Origin: Ensifer adhaerens
Lineage (GTDB): Bacteria; Pseudomonadota; Alphaproteobacteria; Rhizobiales; Rhizobiaceae
DNA length: 64,000 nt
Direction of reading: 5' to 3'
Assembly (NCBI RefSeq): GCF_000697965.2
Contig: NZ_CP015881.1
Location: 744,001-808,000, forward strand
The position numbers were made by a program, and so were the translations under genes. Below are positions 44,810-54,852 of the stretch, one piece after another. Every line of letters begins with the position of its first letter. Position 1 is the first letter of the stretch. Under the pieces are notes generated by a model that saw nothing but the letters and a program-made list of their open reading frames with translations, was not told where the DNA came from and searched no databases.

Positions 44810-45657
44810 TACTTTTCTGTCTCCACAAGACCTTTGACAAACCAGCGCTGCATCAGCACGACCACGACGATCGGCGGGATGATTGCAAGGATCGCCGTCA
44901 CCATCACATAGTTCCAAGGCGTCGAGGCGTCGGTAAAATCGATCATCCGCCGGAGCCCGATGATGATTGTGTTCATCTTCGCGTCATTGGTGACGAGCAG
45001 CGGCCAGAGATACTGGGTCCATCCATAGATGAAGAGGATAACGAAGAGCGCCGCGATGTTCGTTGCCGAGAGCGGCAGCAGGATATCCTTCATGAAGCGA
45101 AACGGACCGGCATTGTCGATGCGCGCGGCCTCCACCAGCTCCCCTGGTATCGTCAGGAAGAACTGGCGAAAGAGGAACGTCGCCGTTGCCGACGCCATCA
45201 GCGGCAGCGTCAGCCCCGCATAGGTGTCGATCAAGCCGAGATCGACGATCACCTTGTAGGTCGGCAGGATGCGCACCTCGACCGGCAGCATCAGGGTGAT
45301 GAAGATCATCCAGAAGAACAGCATTTTCAGCGGAAAGCGGAAGAAGACGATCGCAAAGGCCGACAGGAAGGAGATGACGATCTTGCCGACAGCGATCGCG
45401 ATCGCCACGACCGTCGAATTGAACAACAGCCGCTCGAGGCTGACGCCGACGACACGCTCGACGCCGCCGCCGATCGCCTCCCGATAGTTCTCGACAAGGT
45501 GATCTCCGACCACCAGCGACATGGGCGGCCGCACGATTTCGATCGAACTGTGGCTTGAGGCGACGAAGGTATAGTAGATCGGCAGCGCTACGATGATGAT
45601 CCCGATGACGAGTATCAGGTGGCTTATCGCAGTTGATATGGGACGGTTCTCGATCAT
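44809..45657 (-). CDS. ugpE: Glycerol-3-phosphate ABC transporter permease UgpE
   Basis: The 282-aa permease has six helices and the EAA loop [64 protein letters not shown] is characteristic of UgpE. Its N-terminus ([20 protein letters not shown]) lacks a cleavable signal. It starts seven bases after the ugpA stop and overlaps ugpC by one base. It forms the channel with UgpA. Confidence 0.92.
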
Positions 45658-45664
45658 CTGCGCC

Positions 45665-46546
45665 TCACGAATAGTGGACCCGCTTCTCGACGAAGCGGAA
45701 CTGGAACGCCGTCAGCGCAATGACGATGATCATCAGGATCACCGACTGGGCTGCCGAACTGCCGAGGTCGAGATTGACGAAGCCGTCGTTATAGACCTTG
45801 TAAACGAGCGTCTCCGTGGCCTTGGCGGGGCCTCCGCCTGTGACCGCGTGAATGATGCCGAAGGTGTCGAAGAAGGCGTAGACGGTGTTGACGACGAGCA
45901 GGAAGAACGTCGTCGGCGCAAGCAACGGGAAGACGATGGTCCAGAACCGTTTAGTGCCGCGGGCACCATCGATGGCTGCCGCTTCGATCAGCGACTTCGG
46001 GATCGCCTGCAGGCCGGCGACGAAGAAGAGGAAGTTGTAGCTGATCTGCTTCCAGGCTGCCGCCACGATCACCAGAAACATCGCCTGATTGCCGTTGAGC
46101 AGCGGATCCCAAGCGAAGCCATTGCGGCGCAGAATGTAAGAGAAGGTGCCCATTGCCGGGTTGAACATGAACAGCCACAGCATGCCGGCAACAGCCGGGG
46201 CAACCGCATAGGGCCAGATTAGCAGCGTGCGATAGACGTTGCGCCCGCGCACCACCCGGTCGGCCGCCGTGGCGAGCAGCAGCGCGAGCGCCATCGACAA
46301 CAGCGCGGTCGCAAGGCTGAAGGCCACGGTGACCTTTAGCGAATGCAGATAGTCCGGGTTGGCAAGGATTGCCCGGAAGTTGGCGAGACCGACGAAGCCG
46401 GATTTAAGGCCGAACGGATCCTCGCGAAGCACCGACTGGTAGAGCGCCTGGCTGGCGGGCCAAAAAAAGAAGATGACCGTCAAGACGATCTGAGGTGCCA
46501 GCAGAAGATACGGCAGCACCTTGTTTGGAAACACGACGGACTGCAT
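45665..46546 (-). CDS. ugpA: Glycerol-3-phosphate ABC transporter permease UgpA
   Basis: The 293-aa permease begins [20 protein letters not shown]. It has six helices and the EAA motif [71 protein letters not shown] matches UgpA closely. It lies between ugpB and ugpE with small gaps. A ribosome site (GGGGAGGGGAGTCC) is close before the ATG. Confidence 0.92.
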   Translation of the reverse strand: MQSVVFPNKVLPYLLLAPQIVLTVIFFFWPASQALYQSVLREDPFGLKSGFVGLANFRAILANPDYLHSLKVTVAFSLATALLSMALALLLATAADRVVRGRNVYRTLLIWPYAVAPAVAGMLWLFMFNPAMGTFSYILRRNGFAWDPLLNGNQAMFLVIVAAAWKQISYNFLFFVAGLQAIPKSLIEAAAIDGARGTKRFWTIVFPLLAPTTFFLLVVNTVYAFFDTFGIIHAVTGGGPAKATETLVYKVYNDGFVNLDLGSSAAQSVILMIIVIALTAFQFRFVEKRVHYS

Positions 46547-46614
46547 GGACTCCCCTCCCCATCAAAGACCGGTCCGCACCGCCTTTCGGCGATGCGGACA
46601 TTTCGTTTTGGGGG

Positions 46615-47919
46615 TCAGTTTCCGACTGCAGTCTTGATCGCTGCGTTTGCTTTCACGACACCTTCGCTGAGCGCGGTCTTGGCATCCTTCTGGCCGGCAA
46701 GCATCGCTTCGAACTCTTCGTTGAGGATGTCGCGAACCTGCGGAAGGTTGACCAGGCGGACGCCCTTGGAGTTTTCGGTCGGCGCCTTGCCCATCATCTG
46801 CTTGATCGGCGTCTCGCGGCCCGGGTTCTTTTCATAGAAGCCGGACTTCTTGGTTTCCTCATAGGCTGCAAGCGTGACCGGCAGGTAGCCCGAAACCTGG
46901 TGAAGCTGGGCCTGGGTTTCCGTTTTCGAGAGGAAATGGAAGAACTCGGCCACGCCCTTGTATTCGCCATCGCTCTTGCCGGCGAAGACCCAGAGGCTTG
47001 CGCCACCCGGGATGGTGTTCTGCGGGCCATGGCCCTCATAGTAGGGAAGCTCGCCGACACCGTAGTTGATGCCCGACTTGACGATGTCGCCGAGGCCACC
47101 GGAGGATTCCGTCAGGATAGCGCACTCGCCCGACATGAACAGCTGCTTGGCTTCCGAGGTGCGACCGCCGTAACGGAAGGTGCCGTCCTTGGCGAGGTCG
47201 GCGATCGACTGGAAGTGGTCGACGAAGAGCGGCGCGTCGATCTTCAGTTCCACTTCGAGCCCGGCAAGCCCGTTTTCGTTTGTGCCGTAGGGCACATTGT
47301 TCCAGGCCGAGAAGTTTTCGGTCTGGATCCAGGTCAGCCAGGTCGAGGTGAAGCCGCAATTTGCCGCGCCGCTCGCCTTGATCTTCTTTGCCGCTTCGAA
47401 GACCTCGGGCCAGGTGGCCGGCGGCTTGGCCGTATCGATACCAGCCTTCGTAAAGGCGTCCTTGTTGAAATAGAGAATCGGGGACGACGAGTTGAAGGGG
47501 AAGGACAACATGGTCCCGTCAGCCTTGGAATAGTAGGCGACGATGCCCGGCAGATACTGGTCCTTATTAAACTCGTAGCCGCCCTTCTTAAGCACCTCCG
47601 CCACGGGGACCACGGCACCTTCCGCGCCCAGCATCACGCCACTGCCGGCGTCGAACACCTGCAGGATGGCGGGAGCCTGCTTGGAGCGGAACGCGGCGAT
47701 ACCCGCGTTCAGGGTCTCGCCATAGGTGCCCTTGAACACGGGGACAATCTTGTAATCCGACTGGCTTTCATTGAATTCCTTGGCAAGCCTTTCAACGGTT
47801 TCGTTGTTGGCGCCCGTCATCGCGTGCCACCAGGCAAGCTCCGTTGCCGCGAAGGCGTTCGAGGCGGCGAAGATCGAGATTGCAGATGTGGCCGCAAGCG
47901 TCCATTTCAAAACTCTCAT
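46615..47919 (-). CDS. ugpB: Glycerol-3-phosphate-binding periplasmic protein UgpB
   Basis: The 434-aa protein has a signal peptide (MRVLKWTLAATSAISIFAAS, cleavage near FAA-TE at 26). The mature sequence begins ELAWWHAMTGANNETVERLAKEFN, typical of UgpB, and contains FTSTWLTWIQTENFSAWNNVPYGTNENG and GGASLWVFAGKSD. It captures G3P or glycerophosphodiesters. GGGAGGAACCGCC precedes the ATG. It opens the four-gene ugp operon. No Pho box was found upstream; a GlpR-like half site is. Confidence 0.93.
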   Translation of the reverse strand: MRVLKWTLAATSAISIFAASNAFAATELAWWHAMTGANNETVERLAKEFNESQSDYKIVPVFKGTYGETLNAGIAAFRSKQAPAILQVFDAGSGVMLGAEGAVVPVAEVLKKGGYEFNKDQYLPGIVAYYSKADGTMLSFPFNSSSPILYFNKDAFTKAGIDTAKPPATWPEVFEAAKKIKASGAANCGFTSTWLTWIQTENFSAWNNVPYGTNENGLAGLEVELKIDAPLFVDHFQSIADLAKDGTFRYGGRTSEAKQLFMSGECAILTESSGGLGDIVKSGINYGVGELPYYEGHGPQNTIPGGASLWVFAGKSDGEYKGVAEFFHFLSKTETQAQLHQVSGYLPVTLAAYEETKKSGFYEKNPGRETPIKQMMGKAPTENSKGVRLVNLPQVRDILNEEFEAMLAGQKDAKTALSEGVVKANAAIKTAVGN

Positions 47920-48270
47920 GGCGGTTCCTCCCAATATTGAGACGACAAGTCTCGGTGCTCAGTCGCGTTGATCCTCCTCAATCAGTCGCGCCTGACTTTC
48001 GCATCGAAAGTGCGCTGATTAAAAACGAACGATAACGAACCTGCAAGAGAAAATAGAATGCAGAATTCGCAAATTTCCGCCTTCGGAATATTCGTTCTGT
48101 TTCATATATGAACGCTGGAGGCACAATTGTCCCGGGCGAGATACAAATCGCCAACCACCCACAGCCTGCGCGACCGACTTGCGGCCGATGGACTTGCCCG
48201 CCTCCTCGCCTTGATGCCTGTCGCCCTCCTGCTCTGCTAGGGGCGGCCGCCGGGGTTCTGACACTGCAGC
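47920..48270. other. Intergenic region ugpB-lrp
   Basis: These 351 bp contain the ugp promoter and the 3-prime flank of the Lrp gene. A possible 37-aa frame at 48127-48240 (TTG start after GGAGG, hydrophobic end ARLLALMPVALLLC) is too weak to call as a gene. A CGAAC-rich repeat lies at 48025-48040. Confidence 0.4.
48025..48040 (-). promoter_or_regulatory. Possible GlpR-type operator of the ugp operon
   Basis: ACGAACGATAACGAAC contains GATAACGAAC, which equals one half of the E. coli GlpR operator (TGTTCGATAACGAACA); the other half does not match. It lies 106 bp before ugpB. GlpR control of G3P uptake is known in enteric bacteria, so the assignment is plausible but weak. Confidence 0.3.
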
Positions 48271-48735
48271 CTATCGACGCGCCTTGGGACGTGTCGCGAG
48301 CACGTTGCGGATCGCAAAGCTCGAATGGATCCGGGAGACCCCCGGTAAAGCCGAGAGAATCTCCTTGTGGATGCGTTCGAACTCGCCGGCATTGGCGACT
48401 TCGACGCGCAGGAGATAGTCCGATCCACCGGTCATCAAAAAACACTCCCGCAACTCGGGATGTCTTCGTACAGCCGCCTCGAACCGGTCGAGATAGTCCT
48501 CCGTCTGGCGGTCCAGCGTGATGTTGATGATAACGGCAATGCTGGCCTCGACGTTCGAGGTGTCCACCAGGGCGGTATAGCCGCGGATGACGCCGGACTG
48601 TTCCATCAATTTTATCCGCCTTAGACAAGCGGATGGCGAGAGCCCGACCTCGGTCGCGAGGCTGGCATTGCTCCGGCGCGCGTCCAGGCGCAGCAGCCGA
48701 AGGATATTGCGGTCTATGGTGTCGAGCGCGGGCAT
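48271..48735 (-). CDS. Lrp/AsnC-family regulator
   Basis: The 154-aa protein has the AsnC HTH (DTIDRNILRLLRLDARRSNASLATEVGLSPSACLRRIKLMEQSGVI). A RAM/AsnC ligand-binding domain follows (ASIAVIINITLDRQTEDYLDRFEAAVRRHPELRECFLMTGGSDYLLRVEVANAGEFERI). It is divergent from alr-dadA-ridA with a tandem repeat between. This arrangement matches regulators of D-alanine catabolism (DadR-like), for which L-alanine is the usual effector; that is inference here. Confidence 0.92.
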   Translation of the reverse strand: MPALDTIDRNILRLLRLDARRSNASLATEVGLSPSACLRRIKLMEQSGVIRGYTALVDTSNVEASIAVIINITLDRQTEDYLDRFEAAVRRHPELRECFLMTGGSDYLLRVEVANAGEFERIHKEILSALPGVSRIHSSFAIRNVLATRPKARR

Positions 48736-48796
48736 TGCAGATTATTCCAATTCTTCGCTGTTTCATTCAAAGATCACGAATCCGCGCAACGATCAA

Positions 48797-48817
48797 TCGA
48801 CAATTCGTCGACAATTC
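48797..48817. promoter_or_regulatory. Tandem TCGACAATTC repeat, probable Lrp-type site
   Basis: The 10-mer TCGACAATTC occurs twice (48797-48806 and 48808-48817), eleven bases apart, about one helical turn. It lies between the Lrp gene and alr. In-phase repeats suit oligomeric Lrp-type binding. Confidence 0.5.
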
Positions 48818-48861
48818 TGCGATCGTTTCACTACCCTCCGGACAAGTTGGGAGGCTCGGCC

Positions 48862-49992
48862 ATGGACGGCGCAGTCAGGGAAAATACGCAGCAGAAAGCG
48901 ATCAAGGGCGGCGCCTCAGGCTACCTCACGATCGATCTTGCGGCGCTCGTTCGCAATTACGACCGGCTTGTGTCTGAAATTGCGCCGGCGCGGGCCGCAG
49001 CAGTCGTCAAGGCGGATGCCTATGGGCTTGGCGCGGACCGGGTCGCGGCGCGCCTCTATGACCACGGCTGCCGGCACTTCTTCGTGGCCCAGTTCGTGGA
49101 AGCTCGGCGCCTGCGACCTCAGCTTGCCCGCGATGCGATGATCTTCGTTCTGAATGGCCTGCAGCCGGGCAATGAGCTCGCCTGCGCCGACGATGGCATC
49201 GTTCCAGTCATCAATTCCCTCGAACAATTGCGGCAATGGGCCGGTGCGGCTGTAAACCTCAACCGTCGCCTTCCCGCGGCGCTGCAGTTCGACACAGGCA
49301 TGTCGCGGCTCGGTGTCCCGCCGCAGGAACGACCGGCGATCGCATCGATGCTGCGGACCTGCGGCATGATCGACATCCAGTTTGTCATGAGCCACCTGGC
49401 CTCTGCCGACGATGTCTTGAGCGAGCAGAACGGCAACCAGCTTGCCGAACTCCGACGCATCGCCACGGAGTTTCCGGAATACGAACTGTGCTTCGCCAAC
49501 TCGGGCGGCATTTTCCTCGGCGAAGCCTATCACGGCGTGCTCGTTCGGCCAGGGATTGCACTCTATGGCGGTGCTCCGACGGATGGTCATCCAAACCCGA
49601 TGGAGCCGGTCATCAAGCTCGATGTTGCGGTGGTACAGACGCGTGAAGTGCCGACCGGAGCGCGCGTCGGTTATGGCGGCAGCCATGTCGCCGCAGGCCC
49701 GACCCGGCTTGCCACCATTGCTGCCGGCTATGCCGACGGCCTGCCGCGCAGCTTGAGCGATCGCGGTGCGGTCTATTGCGACGGTGTTCGCTTGCCGATC
49801 GTCGGCCGGGTGTCGATGGACAGCATCACCATCGACATCTCCGCCTTGCCGGAGGGGCGCCTGCAACTCGGCAGCCTGGTGGAGGTCCTCGGGCCCAACC
49901 AGACACTCGAAGACATCGCACGCGATGCCGGCACCATCTCCTACGAAATCCTGACCGGTCTCGGGCATCGCTACGAACGGCAGTATCGCTGA
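48862..49992 (+). CDS. alr: Alanine racemase
   Basis: The 376-aa PLP enzyme interconverts L- and D-alanine. The PLP Lys is K50 in AAVVKADAYGLG, and the second catalytic Tyr lies in ARVGYGGSHVA. LVRPGIALYGG and IAAGYADGLPRSLSDRG are further family motifs. GGGAGG before the ATG at 48862 decides the start. Next to dadA and an Lrp regulator it is the catabolic (DadX-type) racemase rather than the peptidoglycan-dedicated one. dadA follows after 24 bp. Confidence 0.94.
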   Translation: MDGAVRENTQQKAIKGGASGYLTIDLAALVRNYDRLVSEIAPARAAAVVKADAYGLGADRVAARLYDHGCRHFFVAQFVEARRLRPQLARDAMIFVLNGLQPGNELACADDGIVPVINSLEQLRQWAGAAVNLNRRLPAALQFDTGMSRLGVPPQERPAIASMLRTCGMIDIQFVMSHLASADDVLSEQNGNQLAELRRIATEFPEYELCFANSGGIFLGEAYHGVLVRPGIALYGGAPTDGHPNPMEPVIKLDVAVVQTREVPTGARVGYGGSHVAAGPTRLATIAAGYADGLPRSLSDRGAVYCDGVRLPIVGRVSMDSITIDISALPEGRLQLGSLVEVLGPNQTLEDIARDAGTISYEILTGLGHRYERQYR

Positions 49993-50016
49993 GCTTCCTT
50001 TCCTTTTGAGGACATC

Positions 50017-51267
50017 ATGAAAGTTATCGTTCTCGGCGCCGGCATCGTCGGCGTCACCTCGGCCTACCAGCTTGCCAAGAGCGGACATGAGGTCACCGTC
50101 ATCGATCGCCAGCCCGGACCGGCGCTGGAGACGAGCTTTGCCAATGCCGGCGAGGTTTCCTTCGGCTACTGCTCGCCCTGGGCAGCACCCGGGATTCCGA
50201 TGAAGGCGATGAAATGGCTGTTCATGGAGCACGCGCCGCTCATCCTTCGACCCAAGGTCGATGCCGCCATGATCTCCTGGATGATCAAGATGCTCTCGAA
50301 CTGCACGTCCGGGCGCTACGCGATCAACAAGAGCCGCATGCTCAGGCTTGCCGACTACAGCCGCATCTCGCTCGCCGCGCTGCGCGCTGAAACCGGCATC
50401 GCCTATGACGAGCGCATGCAGGGAACGCTGCAGCTCTTCCGCACCCAAGCCCAGCTCGACGCCTCCGGCAAAGACGTCAAGGCGCTCGCCGCCGACGGTA
50501 TTCCCTACGAAGTTCTGGACCGCGACGGCTGCATTCGCGTCGAGCCGGCGCTAAAACATGTGCGCGAAAAGATCGTCGGCGGCCTGCTGACGCCGAAGGA
50601 CGAGACCGGCGACTGCTTCAAGTTCAGCAACGAACTTGCGAAAAAGGCGGAAGCGCTCGGCGTGCGCTTCAACTACGGCAGCATCATCCGCAGCCTCGAC
50701 GTGGAAGGCGGCCGGATCAAGGGCGTCGTCACGGCGCATGGCACGCTCAAGGCCGACGCCGTCGTCGTGGCGCTCGGCAGCTTCTCCCCTCTCCTCGTCA
50801 GGCCGCATGACATCCGTCTGCCGGTCTATCCGGTCAAGGGCTACTCATTGACGATCCCGATCACCGACGCTTCGCGCGCGCCGGAATCGACCGTTATGGA
50901 CGAAACCTTCAAGATCGCCATCACCAGGCTTGGCGATCGCATCCGCGTCGGCGGCATGGCGGAAATCTCCGGTTATACCAACGATCTCGGCGAGCCTCGC
51001 CGCCTGACGCTCCAGCACTCCGTCACCGATCTCTTCCCGGGTGGCGACGTGTCGAAGGCAAGCTTCTGGTCGGGGCTTCGCCCAATGACGCCGGATGGCA
51101 CGCCTGTGATCGGCCCGACGAAGGTCGCCGGCCTTTATCTCAACACCGGTCACGGTACGCTCGGCTGGACGATGAGTTCCGGTTCGGCCCGCGTCATCGC
51201 CGATCTCGTCAGCGGACGCCAGCCGGAAATCGACGCCACCGATCTCGCGATCGCCCGCTACGCATAA
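50017..51267 (+). CDS. dadA: D-amino acid dehydrogenase small subunit DadA
   Basis: The 416-aa FAD enzyme begins [32 protein letters not shown], the FAD-binding fold. It has [24 protein letters not shown] and near the end [40 protein letters not shown], both diagnostic for DadA. It oxidises D-alanine and other D-amino acids to 2-oxo acids and ammonia, passing electrons to the respiratory chain. It is the second gene of the alr-dadA-ridA unit. Confidence 0.95.
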   Translation: MKVIVLGAGIVGVTSAYQLAKSGHEVTVIDRQPGPALETSFANAGEVSFGYCSPWAAPGIPMKAMKWLFMEHAPLILRPKVDAAMISWMIKMLSNCTSGRYAINKSRMLRLADYSRISLAALRAETGIAYDERMQGTLQLFRTQAQLDASGKDVKALAADGIPYEVLDRDGCIRVEPALKHVREKIVGGLLTPKDETGDCFKFSNELAKKAEALGVRFNYGSIIRSLDVEGGRIKGVVTAHGTLKADAVVVALGSFSPLLVRPHDIRLPVYPVKGYSLTIPITDASRAPESTVMDETFKIAITRLGDRIRVGGMAEISGYTNDLGEPRRLTLQHSVTDLFPGGDVSKASFWSGLRPMTPDGTPVIGPTKVAGLYLNTGHGTLGWTMSSGSARVIADLVSGRQPEIDATDLAIARYA

Positions 51268-51304
51268 GCGTGTTCCAATCAACCACCAATCTCGGAGACG
51301 GATC

Positions 51305-51685
51305 ATGATCCAGGAAATCCACACCACCGACGCGCCGGGTGCCGTCGGTCCCTTCTCACAGGCAATCAAGGTCGGCAACCTCCTGTTCGTTTCCGGTCAG
51401 CTTCCGATCGATCCGGCCACCGGAGAGTTCAACTCGGACGACGCGATCGCGCAGGCCGAGCAGTGCCTCAAGAACCTTGGGGCTATTGCGACCGCAGCGG
51501 GCACGACCCTTTCCAACACCGTCAAGACCACGGTTCTGCTCACCGACCTCGGACAGTTCGCGGAGATCAACAAGGTTTATGCGGGCTTCTTCACCAAGCC
51601 GTTCCCGGCACGCGCCTGCTACGAGGTCAGCGCTCTGCCGAAGGGCGCGAAGGTGGAGATCGAAGCGGTCATCGCCATCCCGTAA
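51305..51685 (+). CDS. ridA: RidA-family reactive imine deaminase
   Basis: The 126-aa protein has the RidA pattern: APGAVGPFSQAIKVGNLLFVSGQLPIDPATGEF, LTDLGQFAEINKVYAGFF and PARACYEVSALPKGAKVEIEAVIAI, including the catalytic Arg. It hydrolyses 2-iminoacids formed by amino-acid oxidation, so its place after dadA makes sense: DadA generates such imines from D-amino acids. It is 37 bp downstream of dadA. Confidence 0.94.
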   Translation: MIQEIHTTDAPGAVGPFSQAIKVGNLLFVSGQLPIDPATGEFNSDDAIAQAEQCLKNLGAIATAAGTTLSNTVKTTVLLTDLGQFAEINKVYAGFFTKPFPARACYEVSALPKGAKVEIEAVIAIP

Positions 51686-51961
51686 AGTTTGCTGGCGCCG
51701 ACGCTATTTCGGGAACTGCGGGCGAAGCCGGCCGGCGGTCGACAGCCTCGCCGGCCAGGTTTCCGCGTCCGAGTTCGGATTCGTCATTTGGACGGCGAGG
51801 AAGACCTGATCATCCCGCTCATCTATTACCCAGCCCGGTTCCGCGCTTGCCTAGGTCTGTCGCTTGGCCTTGCCTCCTCCCCTCGCCCACGCAAACAATG
51901 AGTTGACCGTTTTAAGCGCCGAGGCGAAACTTGTGAGGTGCAGCAAGGCAGGAGGGTAATG

Positions 51962-52267
51962 ATGGCTGAGGCGGACCACTGGCGTCATATGGCAAGCGCG
52001 CCGAAAAACGGGAGCCGGATCCTCGTCACGATCCGCCCGTCCGAACAAGGCGCCGCGGAAGTCGATCTCGCCTATTGGTCGAAGGGTGATCAGTTTGGGT
52101 CCGAAGGCTGGCGCGCCTCCGATTCCTCGCCCGGTCGCATCATCGAGTATGCCGAGCCTGAGCTGAAGTGTTGGATGCCGATGCCCATGGCAAATCTCGA
52201 TCGCGCCGCGATGCCCCTGCCCTGGGAAGGCGAGGACGAACAGGAACTGGACGGCTCCGGGATCTAG
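51962..52267 (+). CDS. Conserved hypothetical protein
   Basis: The 101-aa soluble protein begins MAEADHWRHMASAPKNGSRILVTIRPSEQG and has AEVDLAYWSKGDQFGSEGWRASDSSPG. The second ATG was chosen because AGGAGG lies six bases before it; the ATG directly upstream is nearly as good. The W-x-MA-APK-G start resembles small phage- or rhizobia-type proteins of unknown function. No gene neighbour explains it. Confidence 0.7.
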   Translation: MAEADHWRHMASAPKNGSRILVTIRPSEQGAAEVDLAYWSKGDQFGSEGWRASDSSPGRIIEYAEPELKCWMPMPMANLDRAAMPLPWEGEDEQELDGSGI

Positions 52268-52395
52268 GAGCCCAGGCGCCAGCTCGTCAGGTAGACCTTC
52301 GCTGTCCGTTGGCTTAGGCCGTCGCGTTGTCGAACTTTCTTCGCCACGGCGACACAATCGGCAGGTCGAGCCGATGCTCTTCATATCGCAGGGCA

Positions 52396-52422
52396 CGGCC
52401 GCGGTGGTGCTCACCGCGGCCG
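52396..52422 (-). terminator. Hairpin terminator of the aldolase-dehydrogenase gene
   Basis: An 11-bp GC-only-type stem (CGGCCGCGGTG, 52396-52406, with 52412-52422) and a 5-nt loop lie ten bases past the stop at 52433. There is no T tract, but the stem is very stable. Confidence 0.55.
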
Positions 52423-52432
52423 CACAATCTGG

Positions 52433-54481
52433 CTATCGCATCATCGCCGCGACATTGCCGCCGTCGACGGTGATGACCGCGCCTGTGCTCGTGCGTGCCT
52501 TGGCAAGATGCACGAAGGCTTCGGCCACATCCTTGGCTGCGACTTCGCGATGAACGAGATTGCCGCGCATGTAGGCTTCCGGTGTGATGCCGCGGGCGCG
52601 GCTGCGCTCCTCGACCATCTGGTCGGTCATGAGACCGGTGCGGATGCGATCGGCGTTGACGGCGTTCGAAGTGATGCCGTCCGCGCCATGCTCGACGGCG
52701 TATTGCCGCATCAGCGCCATCAGCGCCGCCTTCGAGGTGCCATAGGGACCGAAGTTGGGGCCGGGATTGACCGCCTGCTTGGAGACGTTGAACACCAGCG
52801 CGCCGCCGGTGCGTTGCGCCTTCATGATCCTGGTCGCAGTCCGGGCAATGTAGTGATGCCCCCAGAAATTGAGCGCGAAGGCTTTCTCGAAGAGTTCGTC
52901 GGAGACCTCGATCATGGCGCCCTGGAAGGCAGCGCCGGCGTTCGAAATGACGATGTCGACACCGCCGAAATGTTCGGTAACGCCGGCGAGAGCGGCTTCA
53001 ACGGCCTTGGGGTTGGTCACGTCGCAGGCGACGCCAAGGCCGCCAAGCCGGGCGGCCTCCTTCGTGACCGCCGCTTCGGCAAGATCGACGAGGGCGATTT
53101 CGGCGCCTTCCGCACGCAGCGCCTCGGCAATCGCAAGGCCAAGGCCGCCGGCGCCACCGGTCACCACCGCGACCTGTCGGCTGAGCGGCTTTTCCACCTG
53201 CTTCGCCAGTTTCACCTGCTCAAGCGACCAGTATTCGATGTCGAAGAGATCCTGTTCCGACAGCGCCTCGAAGCTCTCGATGCCCTCGGCGTTGCGGATG
53301 ACGTTGATCGTGGCTTCCGCGACATCGGCGCCGACGCGTGCCGCCTTCTTGCTGGGACCTGCTGCGAAGAGGCCGACGCCGGCGACGTAGAAGACGCGGG
53401 GCATCGGGTCGAGCATCTTCTTGTTGCCGCCAACACGCGCGTTGTTGCGCTCGAAGTAGGCGCGGTATTCGGCGATGTAATCCGCCACCGCCGTGCGCAC
53501 CGTCTCTGCCCAGGTGGCCATTTCTCCGGTAACCGGCGCCGGCAGGGCCAGTCCGAAGCGCTTGATGTGGATGACATGTTCCGGCGTCGCATTGCCGCGG
53601 CGCGCGAGATCGGCAGCGTTTTCTGCGTTGCAGAACTCGAGCACGGTCTCGCTCGCGCGGTGTTCGAGCACGAAGCGCTTCGGAGAGCCTTCGACACCGG
53701 TGTCGATGGCGACGGCGCCCCGCAGGATCGGGGCGATTTCGGCGGCCGACGCAATCGCTGCCGGTTGCTTTGCCTGAACGAACGGGCGCGGATTGCCTTT
53801 GGCGATGCGGCGCTCGGCCATGTCGATCGCCACGATCATCTTTTCATAGGCTTCGCGCGGATCCTCCGACCAGGTGAAGATGCCGTGCTTCAAGAGAATC
53901 ATGCCGTCGGCGGTCGGATCGGCGCGGAAGGCCTCGTCGCAGGCTTTTGCGAGATCGAAGCCGGGCATGACATAGGGAACGATGATCGCCTTGGGGAAGA
54001 GTTCGCGAACGATATCTTCCCCGTGCGGCTGGTTGGTCAGCGATACGATCGCGTTGGCATGGGTGTGGTCGATGTGCTTGAACGGCAGGTTGGCGTGCAG
54101 GATCGCTTCGACAGAAGGATTGGGCGCCGCTGGATCGAGCAGCAACCGGCGCTGCAGCATGACCATGTCGTCGTCGCTAAGCGTCTGGAAACCGACCATC
54201 GCCTGCAGGGGCTGCAGGCGGACGGCCGGCAGTCCTGCCGGTTCGATCGTGCCCATGTCCCAGCCGCTTCCCTTGACGCAAAGAACCGGAATTTCCGAAC
54301 CGTCGAGATCGGTAAAGGTGGTCTTCACCGACGTGTTTCCGCCGCCGTGCAGCACCAGTTCCGGATCCGATCCGAGCAGGCGCGTGGTGTAGGTGCGGAT
54401 CGCCAGGTCGCGGTTGACGCCGTTGCGGACGTAGGCGTCGACGACACTGGCATATTCGGTTTCAGACCATCTCGATTTCAT
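52433..54481 (-). CDS. Bifunctional aldolase/short-chain dehydrogenase (RhaD-like)
   Basis: The 682-aa protein has two domains. Residues 1-400 are a class II aldolase (LVLHGGGNTSVKT, HIDHTHANAIVSL with metal-binding His, LLKHGIFTWSEDPREAYEKM). Residues 425-682 are an SDR (VVTGGAGGLGLAIAEALRAEG, NAGAAFQGA, FGPYGTSKAALMALMRQYA with Tyr and Lys). The RhaD fusion of rhizobia cleaves a ketose-1-phosphate and oxidises the resulting aldehyde. No rhamnose isomerase or FGGY kinase is here, so the sugar may not be rhamnose. It is divergent from the SorC gene. Confidence 0.9.
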   Translation of the reverse strand: MKSRWSETEYASVVDAYVRNGVNRDLAIRTYTTRLLGSDPELVLHGGGNTSVKTTFTDLDGSEIPVLCVKGSGWDMGTIEPAGLPAVRLQPLQAMVGFQTLSDDDMVMLQRRLLLDPAAPNPSVEAILHANLPFKHIDHTHANAIVSLTNQPHGEDIVRELFPKAIIVPYVMPGFDLAKACDEAFRADPTADGMILLKHGIFTWSEDPREAYEKMIVAIDMAERRIAKGNPRPFVQAKQPAAIASAAEIAPILRGAVAIDTGVEGSPKRFVLEHRASETVLEFCNAENAADLARRGNATPEHVIHIKRFGLALPAPVTGEMATWAETVRTAVADYIAEYRAYFERNNARVGGNKKMLDPMPRVFYVAGVGLFAAGPSKKAARVGADVAEATINVIRNAEGIESFEALSEQDLFDIEYWSLEQVKLAKQVEKPLSRQVAVVTGGAGGLGLAIAEALRAEGAEIALVDLAEAAVTKEAARLGGLGVACDVTNPKAVEAALAGVTEHFGGVDIVISNAGAAFQGAMIEVSDELFEKAFALNFWGHHYIARTATRIMKAQRTGGALVFNVSKQAVNPGPNFGPYGTSKAALMALMRQYAVEHGADGITSNAVNADRIRTGLMTDQMVEERSRARGITPEAYMRGNLVHREVAAKDVAEAFVHLAKARTSTGAVITVDGGNVAAMMR

Positions 54482-54852
54482 GCAAAGGCTCCTCAGCTTC
54501 CGGCAGACATCACCTGCGACGGCTCCGGACAAAAATGACATGGCGGGACCATGCCCACCGAGCCACGGGAGGCTGACGGGAAAGGCCGCTTGGGAAATTT
54601 GGGATCGGCGTCTGGCGCGGGCCGCGTCGAAGAGGCGCGGGTCCGATCCTGTCTGCCGCGGTCTCGCCTGCCCATGCGGCCACATTCGAGGCCGCGTGCT
54701 CAAGCGCGATTCCGTTCTCGATCGTCCGTCACAACGGAACGTAAACAAATGACAACATAGTGTGTCAAATGTCAATTGAGCGTTCGAATTTGTTTGACGG
54801 CAGCCGCTTTTCCGGTTTGAGGTGGCGCAAACGGTATCAAGCGGAGTGACGG
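54482..54852. other. Divergent regulatory region, aldolase-dehydrogenase / SorC
   Basis: These 371 bp hold no gene. The AT-rich part at 54740-54800 contains repeated elements resembling a SorC operator and TTGACA-like promoter blocks on the minus strand. Confidence 0.55.
54746..54774. promoter_or_regulatory. Candidate SorC operator (paired CAAATGNCA elements)
   Basis: CAAATGACA (54746-54754) and CAAATGTCA (54766-54774) are direct repeats 20 bp apart. TGACA and TGTCA between them form a dyad with an 8-bp spacer. CAAATGTCA recurs in inverse orientation upstream of the ABC operon at 61772-61780. Confidence 0.5.

Noticed and set aside
48127..48240. 37-codon frame with a TTG start after GGAGG and a hydrophobic C-terminus
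   Set aside because: Could be a small membrane peptide, but a rare start codon and short length make chance likely without conservation data.
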